Assembly: GCA_002372015.1 (NCBI GenBank)
Contig: DFIA01000003.1
Span: forward strand, 1 to 7,889
Direction: 5' to 3'
DNA: 7,889 nucleotides
From: Bacteroidales bacterium UBA3709
GTDB taxonomy: Bacteria; Bacteroidota; Bacteroidia; Bacteroidales; UBA932
This document shows, piece by piece, positions 1-6,563 of this stretch. Position 1 is the first letter of the stretch. Every line of letters begins with the position of its first letter. A model generated the notes under the pieces. It made no database searches, had not been told where the DNA came from, and saw nothing but the letters and a program-made list of their open reading frames with translations. A program made the position numbers and the translations under genes.

Positions 1-86
1 TTGTCAAGGATTTCCGACAATTGTTTGTTGGTCATTCCCTTCTCTGCAAGTACCACCTTGAGACGGGTTATTCGTTTACGTTTCAT
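1..86 (-). CDS. XRE-type helix-turn-helix regulator, N-terminal part only
   Basis: This is a partial gene. It begins with ATG at 86-84 on the minus strand and leaves the window after about 28 codons, so the stop is not seen. The visible protein begins MKRKRITRLKVVLAEKGMTN and continues KQLSEILD. That is the first helix and the start of the helix-turn-helix of the small XRE/Cro-C1 family regulators common in Bacteroidota, whose members typically read NRLKVVLAEKxxTNKxLAExL. It would be a DNA-binding transcriptional regulator; its target is unknown. A near-consensus Bacteroidota -7 box lies 19 bases upstream of the start, at 106-113, which supports this ATG. The gene points the same way as the propeller lipoprotein gene but is separated by about 320 bases and has its own promoter. 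The family call is from memory of the motif on a short fragment. Confidence 0.72.
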   Translation of the reverse strand, partial: MKRKRITRLKVVLAEKGMTNKQLSEILD

Positions 87-105
87 TCCATACTATATTT
101 AGCTA

Positions 106-113
106 CAAATATA
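106..113 (-). promoter_or_regulatory. -7 promoter box of the HTH regulator gene
   Basis: Read on the minus strand this is TATATTTG, an exact match to the Bacteroidota -7 consensus TAnnTTTG. A weak -33 candidate (TTG at 132-130) lies 16 bases further upstream, a short spacer. Transcription would begin near position 100, giving a leader of roughly 14 bases before the ATG at 86. Confidence 0.55.
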
Positions 114-193
114 CAACAAAATGGTGTACCAATTCTTCACAACCATCGTTGGAATCTATTGAAAAAATGGCTAATCTACTCGAGGTTGCACTT

Positions 194-319
194 CTATGTT
201 GAATTTGCACATGGCGAGAAAAGCTGCGTGAAAACGAACCATTTCGTGTTGCACAAATAAGAAACGACAGATGTAAGTACAGCAAGAGAGTAGTAAATAA
301 GACAGAGCTTTGTAATCAT
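194..319 (-). CDS. Possible 41-residue hydrophobic mini-ORF
   Basis: This small open frame starts at ATG 319-317 and stops at TAG 196-194. The ATG overlaps the TGA stop of the preceding mini-ORF in an ATGA arrangement, a common layout for translational coupling. The product begins MITKLCLIYYSLAVLTSVVS; roughly residues 4-22 are hydrophobic enough for a signal peptide or single membrane helix. It contains four cysteines (6, 23, 37 and one more only if the frame is read differently; three are certain). I recognise no family. It may be a real small membrane peptide, the broken start of a lost gene, or chance. No ribosome-binding site of note is visible, and only the overlap and hydrophobicity favour it. 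Confidence 0.2.
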   Translation of the reverse strand: MITKLCLIYYSLAVLTSVVSYLCNTKWFVFTQLFSPCANST

Positions 320-414
320 ATCTTTTTATTCTCAAGAGGATTACCTATAAGAATAGGAGTCCCGCTCTCGTCTATTACAAATGAATGGAGTCTGCTAAAA
401 GCTTTATTAAACAT
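316..414 (-). pseudogene. 32-codon ORF resembling a thioredoxin-fold C-terminus
   Basis: A short minus-strand frame begins at ATG 414-412, inside the last codons of the propeller gene (8-base overlap), and ends at TGA 318-316. Its core, LHSFVIDESGTPILIGNP, looks like the strand-turn-strand near the C-terminus of thioredoxin-like proteins of Bacteroidota (typically xLHTFLIDKNNKVILVGNP). From memory, such genes often sit near 6-bladed propeller lipoproteins. A complete protein would be about 130-160 residues or more and carry a lipoprotein signal and the first half of the fold. Those parts are absent, because the propeller gene occupies the upstream DNA in another frame. The simplest reading is a remnant left when most of a neighbouring gene was deleted. 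A functional micro-protein translated by coupling cannot be excluded. Confidence 0.42.
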
Positions 415-1513
415 CTATAAGAATCTTAGCCAAATAGCTTTTCCCTTTTTCTAAATTCAATGAATCGGAATAATACTTCAGAATATTAAATAAAGGGCCA
501 TGTTCTAAATCTCCAGTGTCATCAATATCTGGCGTATATATCAAAATAAAATGAGTGCTATCAGAGGTCAAGATTCTCATATCACCATCTGCAGGAAGAT
601 TTGTCCATCTAATGCCACGCTTAGATTCTATATTGAATAGCAATGCTATATCGTTGGCATTAGGGCCGGCTGTATGCAAGTAATACAATTTATCTGTTTT
701 GCTCAAATCCAGTGGCAATTTGTAGTAAGGTGAGTTCATATATTTCCCGATATCTTCTCTTGCCACATTGTAGTAGTAACGCTCTGGTATATTGCTCTTA
801 CAAAAATCTATCTTTAACTTGGGCTCAATACCTTTTTCTTCCAAAGAATAAAAGACATTTCTATTATTCTGTGGCCGCAAATAATAGGCTCCATTTGATT
901 GTGAAATATTAAAAAGTGTGAAAGTACAATCCTCTCTTCTAAGATATTCATTGATTACCTCTCCCCTACTATTTACTCCATAAAGAAGGTTATCTTTTTT
1001 CTTTTTATTGTCATTAAAGTTATTAGAATAAGCAGAAAAAACATAAACACCAGAGTTCCCCATGGGAGCTATCGCATCGCCAGGAACTCTCAGCGAAAGC
1101 TGATAACTGTAATTCCTATTTCTATCTGAAAGCGAATGACAGTGAATTGTTGAACCATCCAAAATAATTAACTCATCCCCTCTTAATGCAATATCCGTAG
1201 CCGACAAATATTCATTACTTGCACGGCCTCTAAGTATTGGAAAGCACACCTGAGTGTAGTTATTTGAAAAGAGAAGTATCTGCTCCTCACTATCAAGAAT
1301 CAACAAGCCTCTGTCTTCGGTAAACATCGCCTTTAACACCATACCAAATGGGAGCGAATCGCAAAGAGGAAGAAAATCAACATCTTGAACGAAGCTATGC
1401 AAATCCTGCACCTCCTCGGTATTTTCAATCGAGTATGTAGGACATAGTTCTGTATCTTCTACAGAACAGGCAGTTATTACAACCGCAAAGAATAAAATAA
1501 ACAACTTTCTCAT
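407..1513 (-). CDS. 6-bladed beta-propeller lipoprotein
   Basis: This encodes a 368-residue predicted lipoprotein of the Bacteroidota 6-bladed beta-propeller group; its molecular function is unknown. The N-terminus MRKLFILFFAVVITAC is a short lipoprotein signal with lipobox ITAC, so Cys16 would be lipidated. The acidic stretch right after it (CSVEDTE) resembles the export signal that sends Bacteroidota lipoproteins to the cell surface. Propeller-like blades follow: GLLILDSEEQILLFSNN (about 69-85), then RGRASNEY (95-102), which stands where family members have GxGPGEY, then GDELIILD (112-119). A longer frame opens at 1540, but that ATG overlaps a -7 promoter box (1538-1545). ATG 1513 has AAGGG a few bases upstream and places the signal peptide at the N-terminus, so I chose it; ATG 1519 is the alternative. 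The gene is divergent from pncB and is followed by two overlapping mini-ORFs. The fold call is moderately sure; lipidation is well supported. Confidence 0.78.
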   Translation of the reverse strand: MRKLFILFFAVVITACSVEDTELCPTYSIENTEEVQDLHSFVQDVDFLPLCDSLPFGMVLKAMFTEDRGLLILDSEEQILLFSNNYTQVCFPILRGRASNEYLSATDIALRGDELIILDGSTIHCHSLSDRNRNYSYQLSLRVPGDAIAPMGNSGVYVFSAYSNNFNDNKKKKDNLLYGVNSRGEVINEYLRREDCTFTLFNISQSNGAYYLRPQNNRNVFYSLEEKGIEPKLKIDFCKSNIPERYYYNVAREDIGKYMNSPYYKLPLDLSKTDKLYYLHTAGPNANDIALLFNIESKRGIRWTNLPADGDMRILTSDSTHFILIYTPDIDDTGDLEHGPLFNILKYYSDSLNLEKGKSYLAKILIDV

Positions 1514-1537
1514 TAGCATCCCTTGTAAATAGCCTGC

Positions 1538-1545
1538 CAAAGATA
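1538..1545 (-). promoter_or_regulatory. -7 promoter box of the propeller lipoprotein gene
   Basis: On the minus strand this reads TATCTTTG, an exact TAnnTTTG match. It lies 24 bases upstream of the ATG at 1513, with a start of transcription expected near 1532. No good -33 TTTG is seen at the usual distance. The box covers the upstream ATG at 1540, so that codon would not be within the transcript. Confidence 0.55.
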
Positions 1546-1602
1546 TGTAATGATAGTCAAGTAAGAATAATGATTTTGCATCACAGGTCTATGTTTTTTC
1601 AT

Positions 1603-1610
1603 TATATTTG
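1603..1610 (+). promoter_or_regulatory. -7 promoter box of the pncB operon
   Basis: The sequence TATATTTG matches the Bacteroidota -7 consensus exactly. A TTTG at 1575-1578 could be the -33 element, though the 24-base spacer is a little long. Transcription would begin near 1616, leaving about 30 bases of leader before the ATG at 1647. The imperfect inverted pair ATAATGA (1567-1573) and TCATTAT (1599-1605) flanks this promoter and overlaps the -7 box; it could be an operator, but in AT-rich DNA it may be chance. Confidence 0.58.
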
Positions 1611-1646
1611 AGAATTATTACAGTGGCTAATTATATATTTTCTGAT

Positions 1647-3158
1647 ATGACAAAGAAAGACAGCCCATACAAGGTTATGGGAGATGTAACGTATTGTTCT
1701 GACAAGTACCAATATACGATGGGAAAATCTTTTCTGGAGTGCGGTATGAAAGATAAAGTAGCATACTTCAATCTGTTCTACAGAAAAGCACCAGACAACA
1801 ATAACTGGGCTGTAGTAAGCGGCATCCGTGAGGCCATGGAAGTGATTACGAATCTTGGTGGAAAATCTCCGGAATTTTTTGAAAAATTTCTCCCGGGAGA
1901 GGGCTATAAAGAATTCAGGGAGTTTGCTTCTCAAATGAAGTTCACTGGTAATGTATATGCCATGAAGGAGGGAGAGATTGCTTTTCCAAGAGAGCCTGTA
2001 ATAACTGTAGTGGCCCCTATTATCGAGGCCCAAGTGCTTGAAACACCGCTATTGTGCATAATGAATCATCAGATGGCTATAGCTACAAAGGCAAGCCGTG
2101 TTTGCCGCTCTACCAAAAAGCCGGTAAGCGAATTTGGCAGTAGGCGAGCACATGGCCCGTGGGCAGCCACATACGGAGCTAAAGCCGCATATATAGGTGG
2201 TTGTGCCAATTCTTCCAACATACTCACAACAGAAATATTTGGAACACCGGCAAGCGGAACCATGGCACACAGCTATGTAACTGCCTTTGGGTGCTCCATA
2301 AAAGGAGAGTATATGGCCTTTGAACACTATATCAGAACCCACGTTGGAGAACCTCTGATATTATTAGTTGATACCTACGATACTATTAACTGTGGGCTAA
2401 AGAATGCTATTAAAGCATACAAAGCCTGTGGCATAGACGACAACTATCCACAGGGCTATGGCATAAGATTAGACAGTGGCGACCTTGCCTACCTCTCCAG
2501 AAAAGCTCGGGAAATTCTCGACAGGGCCGGCCTGAAAAACTGCAAGATTTTTGCCACCAACGCATTAGATGAATATCTGATAGCAGAGGTTGAAAAACAA
2601 GGAGCCTGCATAGATTCCTACGGTGTGGGAGATGCTATTGCCACCAGTAAACATAACCCTTGTTTTGGAAACGTTTATAAACTGGTGCAGGTTGATAACG
2701 AGCCTGTTCTCAAACGCAGCGAAGATAAAGTAAAGCTTATAAATCCAGGCTTTCAGATAACTTATCGCATAATTCAAAACGGCATATTTAAGGCAGATGT
2801 TACCTGCCTAAGAGGCGATGCCACTGCAAAAACAATAGAAGCAGGAGAAGAACTTAGGATTCAGAATGAATTTGACGAAACTCAAAGAAAAAAGTTTCCA
2901 AAAGGTAGTTATACATATAGGATTTTGCAGCATCAAACTATAGAAAAAGGGAAAATATGCTATGCCGATGAACACATAGATAAGAAGCGCGAGTACTTTC
3001 TTGCAAACCTCAATAGCTTTAACGAAACAGAACGCCGCCTGATAAATCCACACATCTTTAAGGTAGATATTTCCAACGAATTGTACGACCTAAAGATGAA
3101 GCTGATAAACAATCTTATAGAGGAAATAGAAGAATTGAAGGAAAGTAATGCTAAATAA
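1647..3158 (+). CDS. pncB: Nicotinate phosphoribosyltransferase
   Basis: This cytoplasmic enzyme (NAPRTase, EC 6.3.4.21) joins nicotinate to PRPP to make nicotinate mononucleotide, with ATP hydrolysis, in the Preiss-Handler salvage route to NAD. The 503-residue product carries the family signatures in order: EFGSRRAHG (162-170), GTMAHSYV (204-211, including the histidine expected to be phosphorylated, His208), LVDTYDT (240-246), GIRLDSGDL (272-280) and YGVGD (325-329). The length suits the longer bacterial and animal-like NAPRTase branch. The frame stays open back to a TTG at 1608, but that TTG is part of the -7 promoter box, so ATG 1647 is the likely start. It heads a tightly packed plus-strand block: the porin gene begins within its last codons. 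No NiaR- or NrtR-type operator was recognised. All expected motifs are intact. Confidence 0.95.
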   Translation: MTKKDSPYKVMGDVTYCSDKYQYTMGKSFLECGMKDKVAYFNLFYRKAPDNNNWAVVSGIREAMEVITNLGGKSPEFFEKFLPGEGYKEFREFASQMKFTGNVYAMKEGEIAFPREPVITVVAPIIEAQVLETPLLCIMNHQMAIATKASRVCRSTKKPVSEFGSRRAHGPWAATYGAKAAYIGGCANSSNILTTEIFGTPASGTMAHSYVTAFGCSIKGEYMAFEHYIRTHVGEPLILLVDTYDTINCGLKNAIKAYKACGIDDNYPQGYGIRLDSGDLAYLSRKAREILDRAGLKNCKIFATNALDEYLIAEVEKQGACIDSYGVGDAIATSKHNPCFGNVYKLVQVDNEPVLKRSEDKVKLINPGFQITYRIIQNGIFKADVTCLRGDATAKTIEAGEELRIQNEFDETQRKKFPKGSYTYRILQHQTIEKGKICYADEHIDKKREYFLANLNSFNETERRLINPHIFKVDISNELYDLKMKLINNLIEEIEELKESNAK

Positions 3159-5472
3159 ATTGAAAAACACATTTTATCTCAAAAAACTTTGTGCTGGAGC
3201 TTGTATTGTTGCCTTTGTAGTTTTATGTGGAGCATGGAGTGCCCCAAGCAAAGGGCATTACAGCGCAAGTCTTACATTAAGAGACACAATAAAAGATGCT
3301 GTGGCTGACACTATAAAAGACGCTGTGGCTGACACTATAAGAGATACCGTTGTAAAAACGGCCTATCAAAAAATGATAGATTCTCTCTACAATCTAAATC
3401 TCAGCCCTGATTCTTTAAAGAGAATGGGTCTCAGCGAATCTGTATTATCTTCCATAGACTCTATCAGAAGAGCTGATTCCATTGCCTCTGTAAAAGTATA
3501 TACCGCAAAAGAACTTAGAAAAATACAACGCACAAAGCGGCAAGAAGCTAAAGACAGTCTGATACGCAACACACCAAGAGTACTCGATACCTACGTATTT
3601 GCAGATAGTATAATCAATACCCGAATTTTTTCTTGGCAGCACAATACCCATTTTAACTATTTAGAAACAACTAAAATAGACACCACTTTCAACTATCATT
3701 TTCACGATCTGCCTTTCCAGCGCAACGACATAAACGGTCAGTATCTTGGAATGAGTGGTAGTGCCGCCTTACCTTACAACTACTTTAAAAGGCAACAGGA
3801 GGAAGATTTTCCTTTCTTTACACCATATATGACCTATACATATATGCCTAACACTCTGCCTTTTTACAATACTAAGACTCCATATACCGAATTAGCTTAT
3901 TCCGGAACCTTGTTTGCCAACAGGCAAAAGAGTGAAGACAATATAAAATTTCTGCACACTCAGAATTTTTCTCCTTCTTTTAACTTTTCTATCCTGTATA
4001 AAAGAAATGGTGGAGGCGGCTTGCTTAAAAACGAAAAAACCGATTTCAGAACTCTTGCGATAACCGGAAATTACTTAGGCAAAAATTATATTGCTCACGG
4101 AGGTTATTTGTACTCGAGGCTAAAAAGGCAAGAAAATGGTGGTGTGGAAGACTTAAAAATGATAAGCGATACCACTATTGATGTGCGCACGGTACCCGTA
4201 TATCTGTCTGATGCCAACTCAATTATAAGAAGGAATACATTCTTTATCACACACTCATACGGAGTGCCTATAAGGTGGAAAGCATTGAGAGATTCTCTTG
4301 GAAATAAGATTGCAGATACTTTAAAGACAGATAAGGGTACAGTAACTTATTTTGGGCACTATGGAGAATACACTGTTTTTTCAAGAGCATACACCGATAA
4401 TATAACAGACTCTGCCGGCAGATCTTTGTACCATAACCAGTTCTTCCTGCACCCTACACAATCTGCCGATTCTGCGCGAGTTATGAGATTAGAGAACAGG
4501 GTGTTCCTGAAAATTCAGCCGTGGAATGCCGAGGCTATTGTATCTAACCTTAGCGGGGGTATCGGACATCAGCTGCTTAACTTCTACGGCTTCCACCCTT
4601 CCTACTTTATTAGCGGAAGCCAAAACAAAACCTACAACAACATATATGCCTATTTTGGAGCCGGCGGCAAACTAAAAAAATACTTTGCGTGGAACGCTAT
4701 GGCAAAGGCAGACATTGCCGGCTATTATAAAGGAAACTTTTCTGTAGATGCGGCCATGCGCTTCTCCTCATGGGCTATTAAAGATGGCATACATTTTACC
4801 GCAAATTTCTCGTCATCAATAAGAAAGCCATCGTATTTCCTACAGAATTATACCTCTAATCATTATATCTGGGAATACGATTTTGATAAAACCAACCAAT
4901 TAAAACTTGAGGCTAAGTTAGATATTCCACATTGGGGCATAGAAGCCTCCTTTGGGTATAGCCTCCTGAATAAGAATGTTTATCTCGATTCTTTATGTAC
5001 TCCTATCCAAAATAACGAAGCTATCAGTGTAATAAACGGTTATTTGGCCAAAAACATTACTCTTGGAGTGCTGCATTTGGATAATAGAATACTATTCCAG
5101 ACATCGTCTAAACAAAATGTATTGCCACTTCCAAAACTTGCTCTGAACCTTAGATATTATCTGCAGTTCTATGCAGTAAAAGATGTGCTGAATGTGCAGA
5201 TAGGAGCAGATATGACCTACAACACAAAGTATTATGCACAGGCATTCGATCCTGCGTTAGGTATGTTCTATAATCAGGAGAGATACAAAATAGGCAATTG
5301 CCCATACATAGATGTATTTGTAAATCTACAATGGAAAAGAGCCACTATTTTTGTTAAAGGAGAAAACATACTGCAGGGCTGGCCTAATAACGAGTATTAT
5401 TCAACTTACAGATACATAAGGCCTCAGAAAGCAATTAAGCTCGGCATCTGGTGGCCGTTCTACATAAAGTAG
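3148..5472 (+). CDS. Putative outer-membrane porin (Porin_10-like)
   Basis: The 774-residue product appears to be an exported beta-barrel protein of the Bacteroidota putative-porin group (PF14121-like); its substrate is unknown. Residues 1-31 form a signal peptide: lysines at 4, 6, 12 and 13, then a hydrophobic core (CIVAFVVLCGAW). The cysteines do not fit a lipobox, so signal peptidase I cleavage near residue 29-32 is likely. Residues 40-150 are charged and rich in DTI, DSL and DSI units, including a threefold 8-residue repeat (46-69), and probably form a periplasmic helical segment. From about 160 on there are alternating aromatic and polar strands, with repeated NF, YxF and GxG patterns. 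The protein ends in strands finishing KLGIWWPFYIK, as expected for a barrel-assembly signal. The start overlaps the end of pncB by 11 bases and the stop abuts the next ATG, so translation is probably coupled to both neighbours. The barrel prediction is firm; the exact family is less so. Confidence 0.76.
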   Translation: MLNKLKNTFYLKKLCAGACIVAFVVLCGAWSAPSKGHYSASLTLRDTIKDAVADTIKDAVADTIRDTVVKTAYQKMIDSLYNLNLSPDSLKRMGLSESVLSSIDSIRRADSIASVKVYTAKELRKIQRTKRQEAKDSLIRNTPRVLDTYVFADSIINTRIFSWQHNTHFNYLETTKIDTTFNYHFHDLPFQRNDINGQYLGMSGSAALPYNYFKRQQEEDFPFFTPYMTYTYMPNTLPFYNTKTPYTELAYSGTLFANRQKSEDNIKFLHTQNFSPSFNFSILYKRNGGGGLLKNEKTDFRTLAITGNYLGKNYIAHGGYLYSRLKRQENGGVEDLKMISDTTIDVRTVPVYLSDANSIIRRNTFFITHSYGVPIRWKALRDSLGNKIADTLKTDKGTVTYFGHYGEYTVFSRAYTDNITDSAGRSLYHNQFFLHPTQSADSARVMRLENRVFLKIQPWNAEAIVSNLSGGIGHQLLNFYGFHPSYFISGSQNKTYNNIYAYFGAGGKLKKYFAWNAMAKADIAGYYKGNFSVDAAMRFSSWAIKDGIHFTANFSSSIRKPSYFLQNYTSNHYIWEYDFDKTNQLKLEAKLDIPHWGIEASFGYSLLNKNVYLDSLCTPIQNNEAISVINGYLAKNITLGVLHLDNRILFQTSSKQNVLPLPKLALNLRYYLQFYAVKDVLNVQIGADMTYNTKYYAQAFDPALGMFYNQERYKIGNCPYIDVFVNLQWKRATIFVKGENILQGWPNNEYYSTYRYIRPQKAIKLGIWWPFYIK
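3283..3354 (+). repeat. Three tandem 24-bp units inside the porin gene
   Basis: Units lie at 3283-3306, 3307-3330 and 3331-3354. The first two encode DTIKDAVA twice and differ at only two or three silent or near-silent bases. The third has drifted to DTIRDTVV. The unit length is a multiple of three, so gain or loss of a copy keeps the frame and merely lengthens or shortens a charged, probably helical segment behind the signal peptide. Confidence 0.9.
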
Positions 5473-6561
5473 ATGAAAAACAGATGGAACACAAAAACTA
5501 AGCGTGTGGGCATAATAATCGTGGCCACCTTGCTACTTGCATATCTGTTTCTAATGACAGGGCTGTTTTCGTACTCATCCAGGGATAAATTGCAGCCAAA
5601 AAACATACTCACCGGCGATACTCTCTACTGTACTATACTAATAGACAATAAATTGAACCCAGGAAATCCCACGCTTAAATTTGCCACAGATCTGATACGA
5701 CAATTTTCTATAAACCTGCACTGCATAATAGAGGTGAGTGTAGAAAAATCTTCTGTAAGAAACTGGGAAGACTTAACCGACAAACTAACAGATATTATTA
5801 TTTTTAATTCCAAAACAGATTCCATTCCTGCGGCATTCAAAGACTATCTATGTACTTCTAAGGCAATAGAAAAAGACTATGTTTGCGCTGTACGCTACGA
5901 TGAAGAACTGCTCATAGAAAATATCAACTTCTGGATAACTCATATTCAGCCATCTTCCGAGTATAAAAAATTATTGGCTAAACTGCATAAGACAGAGAAC
6001 CGCCGCCTGTACTCTCTGCCTATGACCAGATACTCCATATCTGCGTACGATAATTTGGTAAAGAAATATAGTGCCACAATAGGGTGGGATTGGAGGCTTC
6101 TGAGTGCCCTTATCTATAAAGAATCTGGCTTTAACAATGGCGTGGTTTCCAGCATGGGAGCAGTTGGACTTATGCAAATTCTGCAGTCTGTTGCAGATGC
6201 AATGGGAGTTGAAGATATTTACGATCCTGAACAGAATATCAGAACCGGTTGCAAGATATTAGGCTCGGTTCACAAAAAATACTTAGCCTCTGGAATGGAC
6301 GAAGAAAATGCTCTCAAATTTACCTTAGCTTCCTACAATGCAGGAGAGGGAAGAATCCAACAATGCAGAAAGGTGGCACAAGCAGAGGGCAAAAACTCCA
6401 TGGACTGGGAAGAAGTTGCCTCAGTAATACCGCTAATGGCAGAAGGTTACGATAAAAACGGAGTAAAAGTACCACCGTTCAGAGGTTCTGCACAAACATT
6501 GGCGTACCCTAAAAGAGTTCTCGAACAATACGAAATATACAAGAATACAGTGGAAGAATAA
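5473..6561 (+). CDS. mltF: MltF-like membrane-bound lytic transglycosylase
   Basis: This 362-residue enzyme is predicted to cut the glycan strands of peptidoglycan without hydrolysis, leaving 1,6-anhydro ends, and to act in the periplasm. A basic N-terminus followed by a hydrophobic stretch (about 12-33) is a signal anchor; there is no lipobox. Residues 50-185 resemble part of the substrate-binding-like domain of MltF: LYCTILIDNK near 51, and YVCAVRYDEELLIENINFWI at 136-155. Only about 25 residues lie where a second lobe of roughly 100 would be expected. The SLT domain begins with YDNLVKKYSATIGWDWRLLS, then ALIYKESGF with catalytic Glu217, GAVGLMQI (229-236) and LASYNAGEGRI (285-295). All core motifs are present, so activity is expected. 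The ATG directly follows the porin TAG, implying co-translation; the job may be wall remodelling linked to that envelope protein, which is inference. Confidence 0.88.
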   Translation: MKNRWNTKTKRVGIIIVATLLLAYLFLMTGLFSYSSRDKLQPKNILTGDTLYCTILIDNKLNPGNPTLKFATDLIRQFSINLHCIIEVSVEKSSVRNWEDLTDKLTDIIIFNSKTDSIPAAFKDYLCTSKAIEKDYVCAVRYDEELLIENINFWITHIQPSSEYKKLLAKLHKTENRRLYSLPMTRYSISAYDNLVKKYSATIGWDWRLLSALIYKESGFNNGVVSSMGAVGLMQILQSVADAMGVEDIYDPEQNIRTGCKILGSVHKKYLASGMDEENALKFTLASYNAGEGRIQQCRKVAQAEGKNSMDWEEVASVIPLMAEGYDKNGVKVPPFRGSAQTLAYPKRVLEQYEIYKNTVEE

Positions 6562-6563
6562 CC

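Larger units (their letters stand above)
87..406. other. Gap between the regulator and the propeller gene
   Basis: No normal-sized gene is evident in these 320 bases. The stretch holds the regulator promoter (106-113) and two short minus-strand ORFs listed separately (194-319 and 316-414). It also holds three copies of TTGCAC on the plus strand at 186-191, 205-210 and 249-254, and a small perfect hairpin at 344-357 (5-bp stem, 4-base loop, no following T-run on the minus strand). Longer open frames here, such as 21-260 plus and 103-285 minus, begin at TTG, lack a promoter or family resemblance, and look spurious. I see no RNA gene. Confidence 0.5.

Noticed and set aside
21..260. 79-codon plus-strand open frame
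   Set aside because: It begins at TTG inside the antisense of the HTH regulator gene, and shows no signal, domain or promoter.
103..285. 60-codon minus-strand open frame
   Set aside because: It begins at TTG, covers the regulator promoter box, and its residue make-up looks random; the ATG frame at 319 has better support.
344..357. Perfect 5-bp hairpin as terminator of the propeller gene
   Set aside because: The stem is short, AT-rich, and has no T-run after it on the minus strand.
990..1010. A-rich run (lysine codons) in the propeller gene as a programmed slippage site
   Set aside because: The frame continues normally with a plausible protein on both sides, and no alternative frame product of interest is reached.
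1399..1416. LHSFVQD in the propeller protein resembles LHSFVID in the mini-ORF, hinting at a duplication
   Set aside because: The two stretches use different codons at almost every position, and similarity does not extend beyond about seven residues.
1602..2033. 143-codon minus-strand frame opposite pncB
   Set aside because: It is antisense to a gene with every NAPRTase motif intact and resembles no family.
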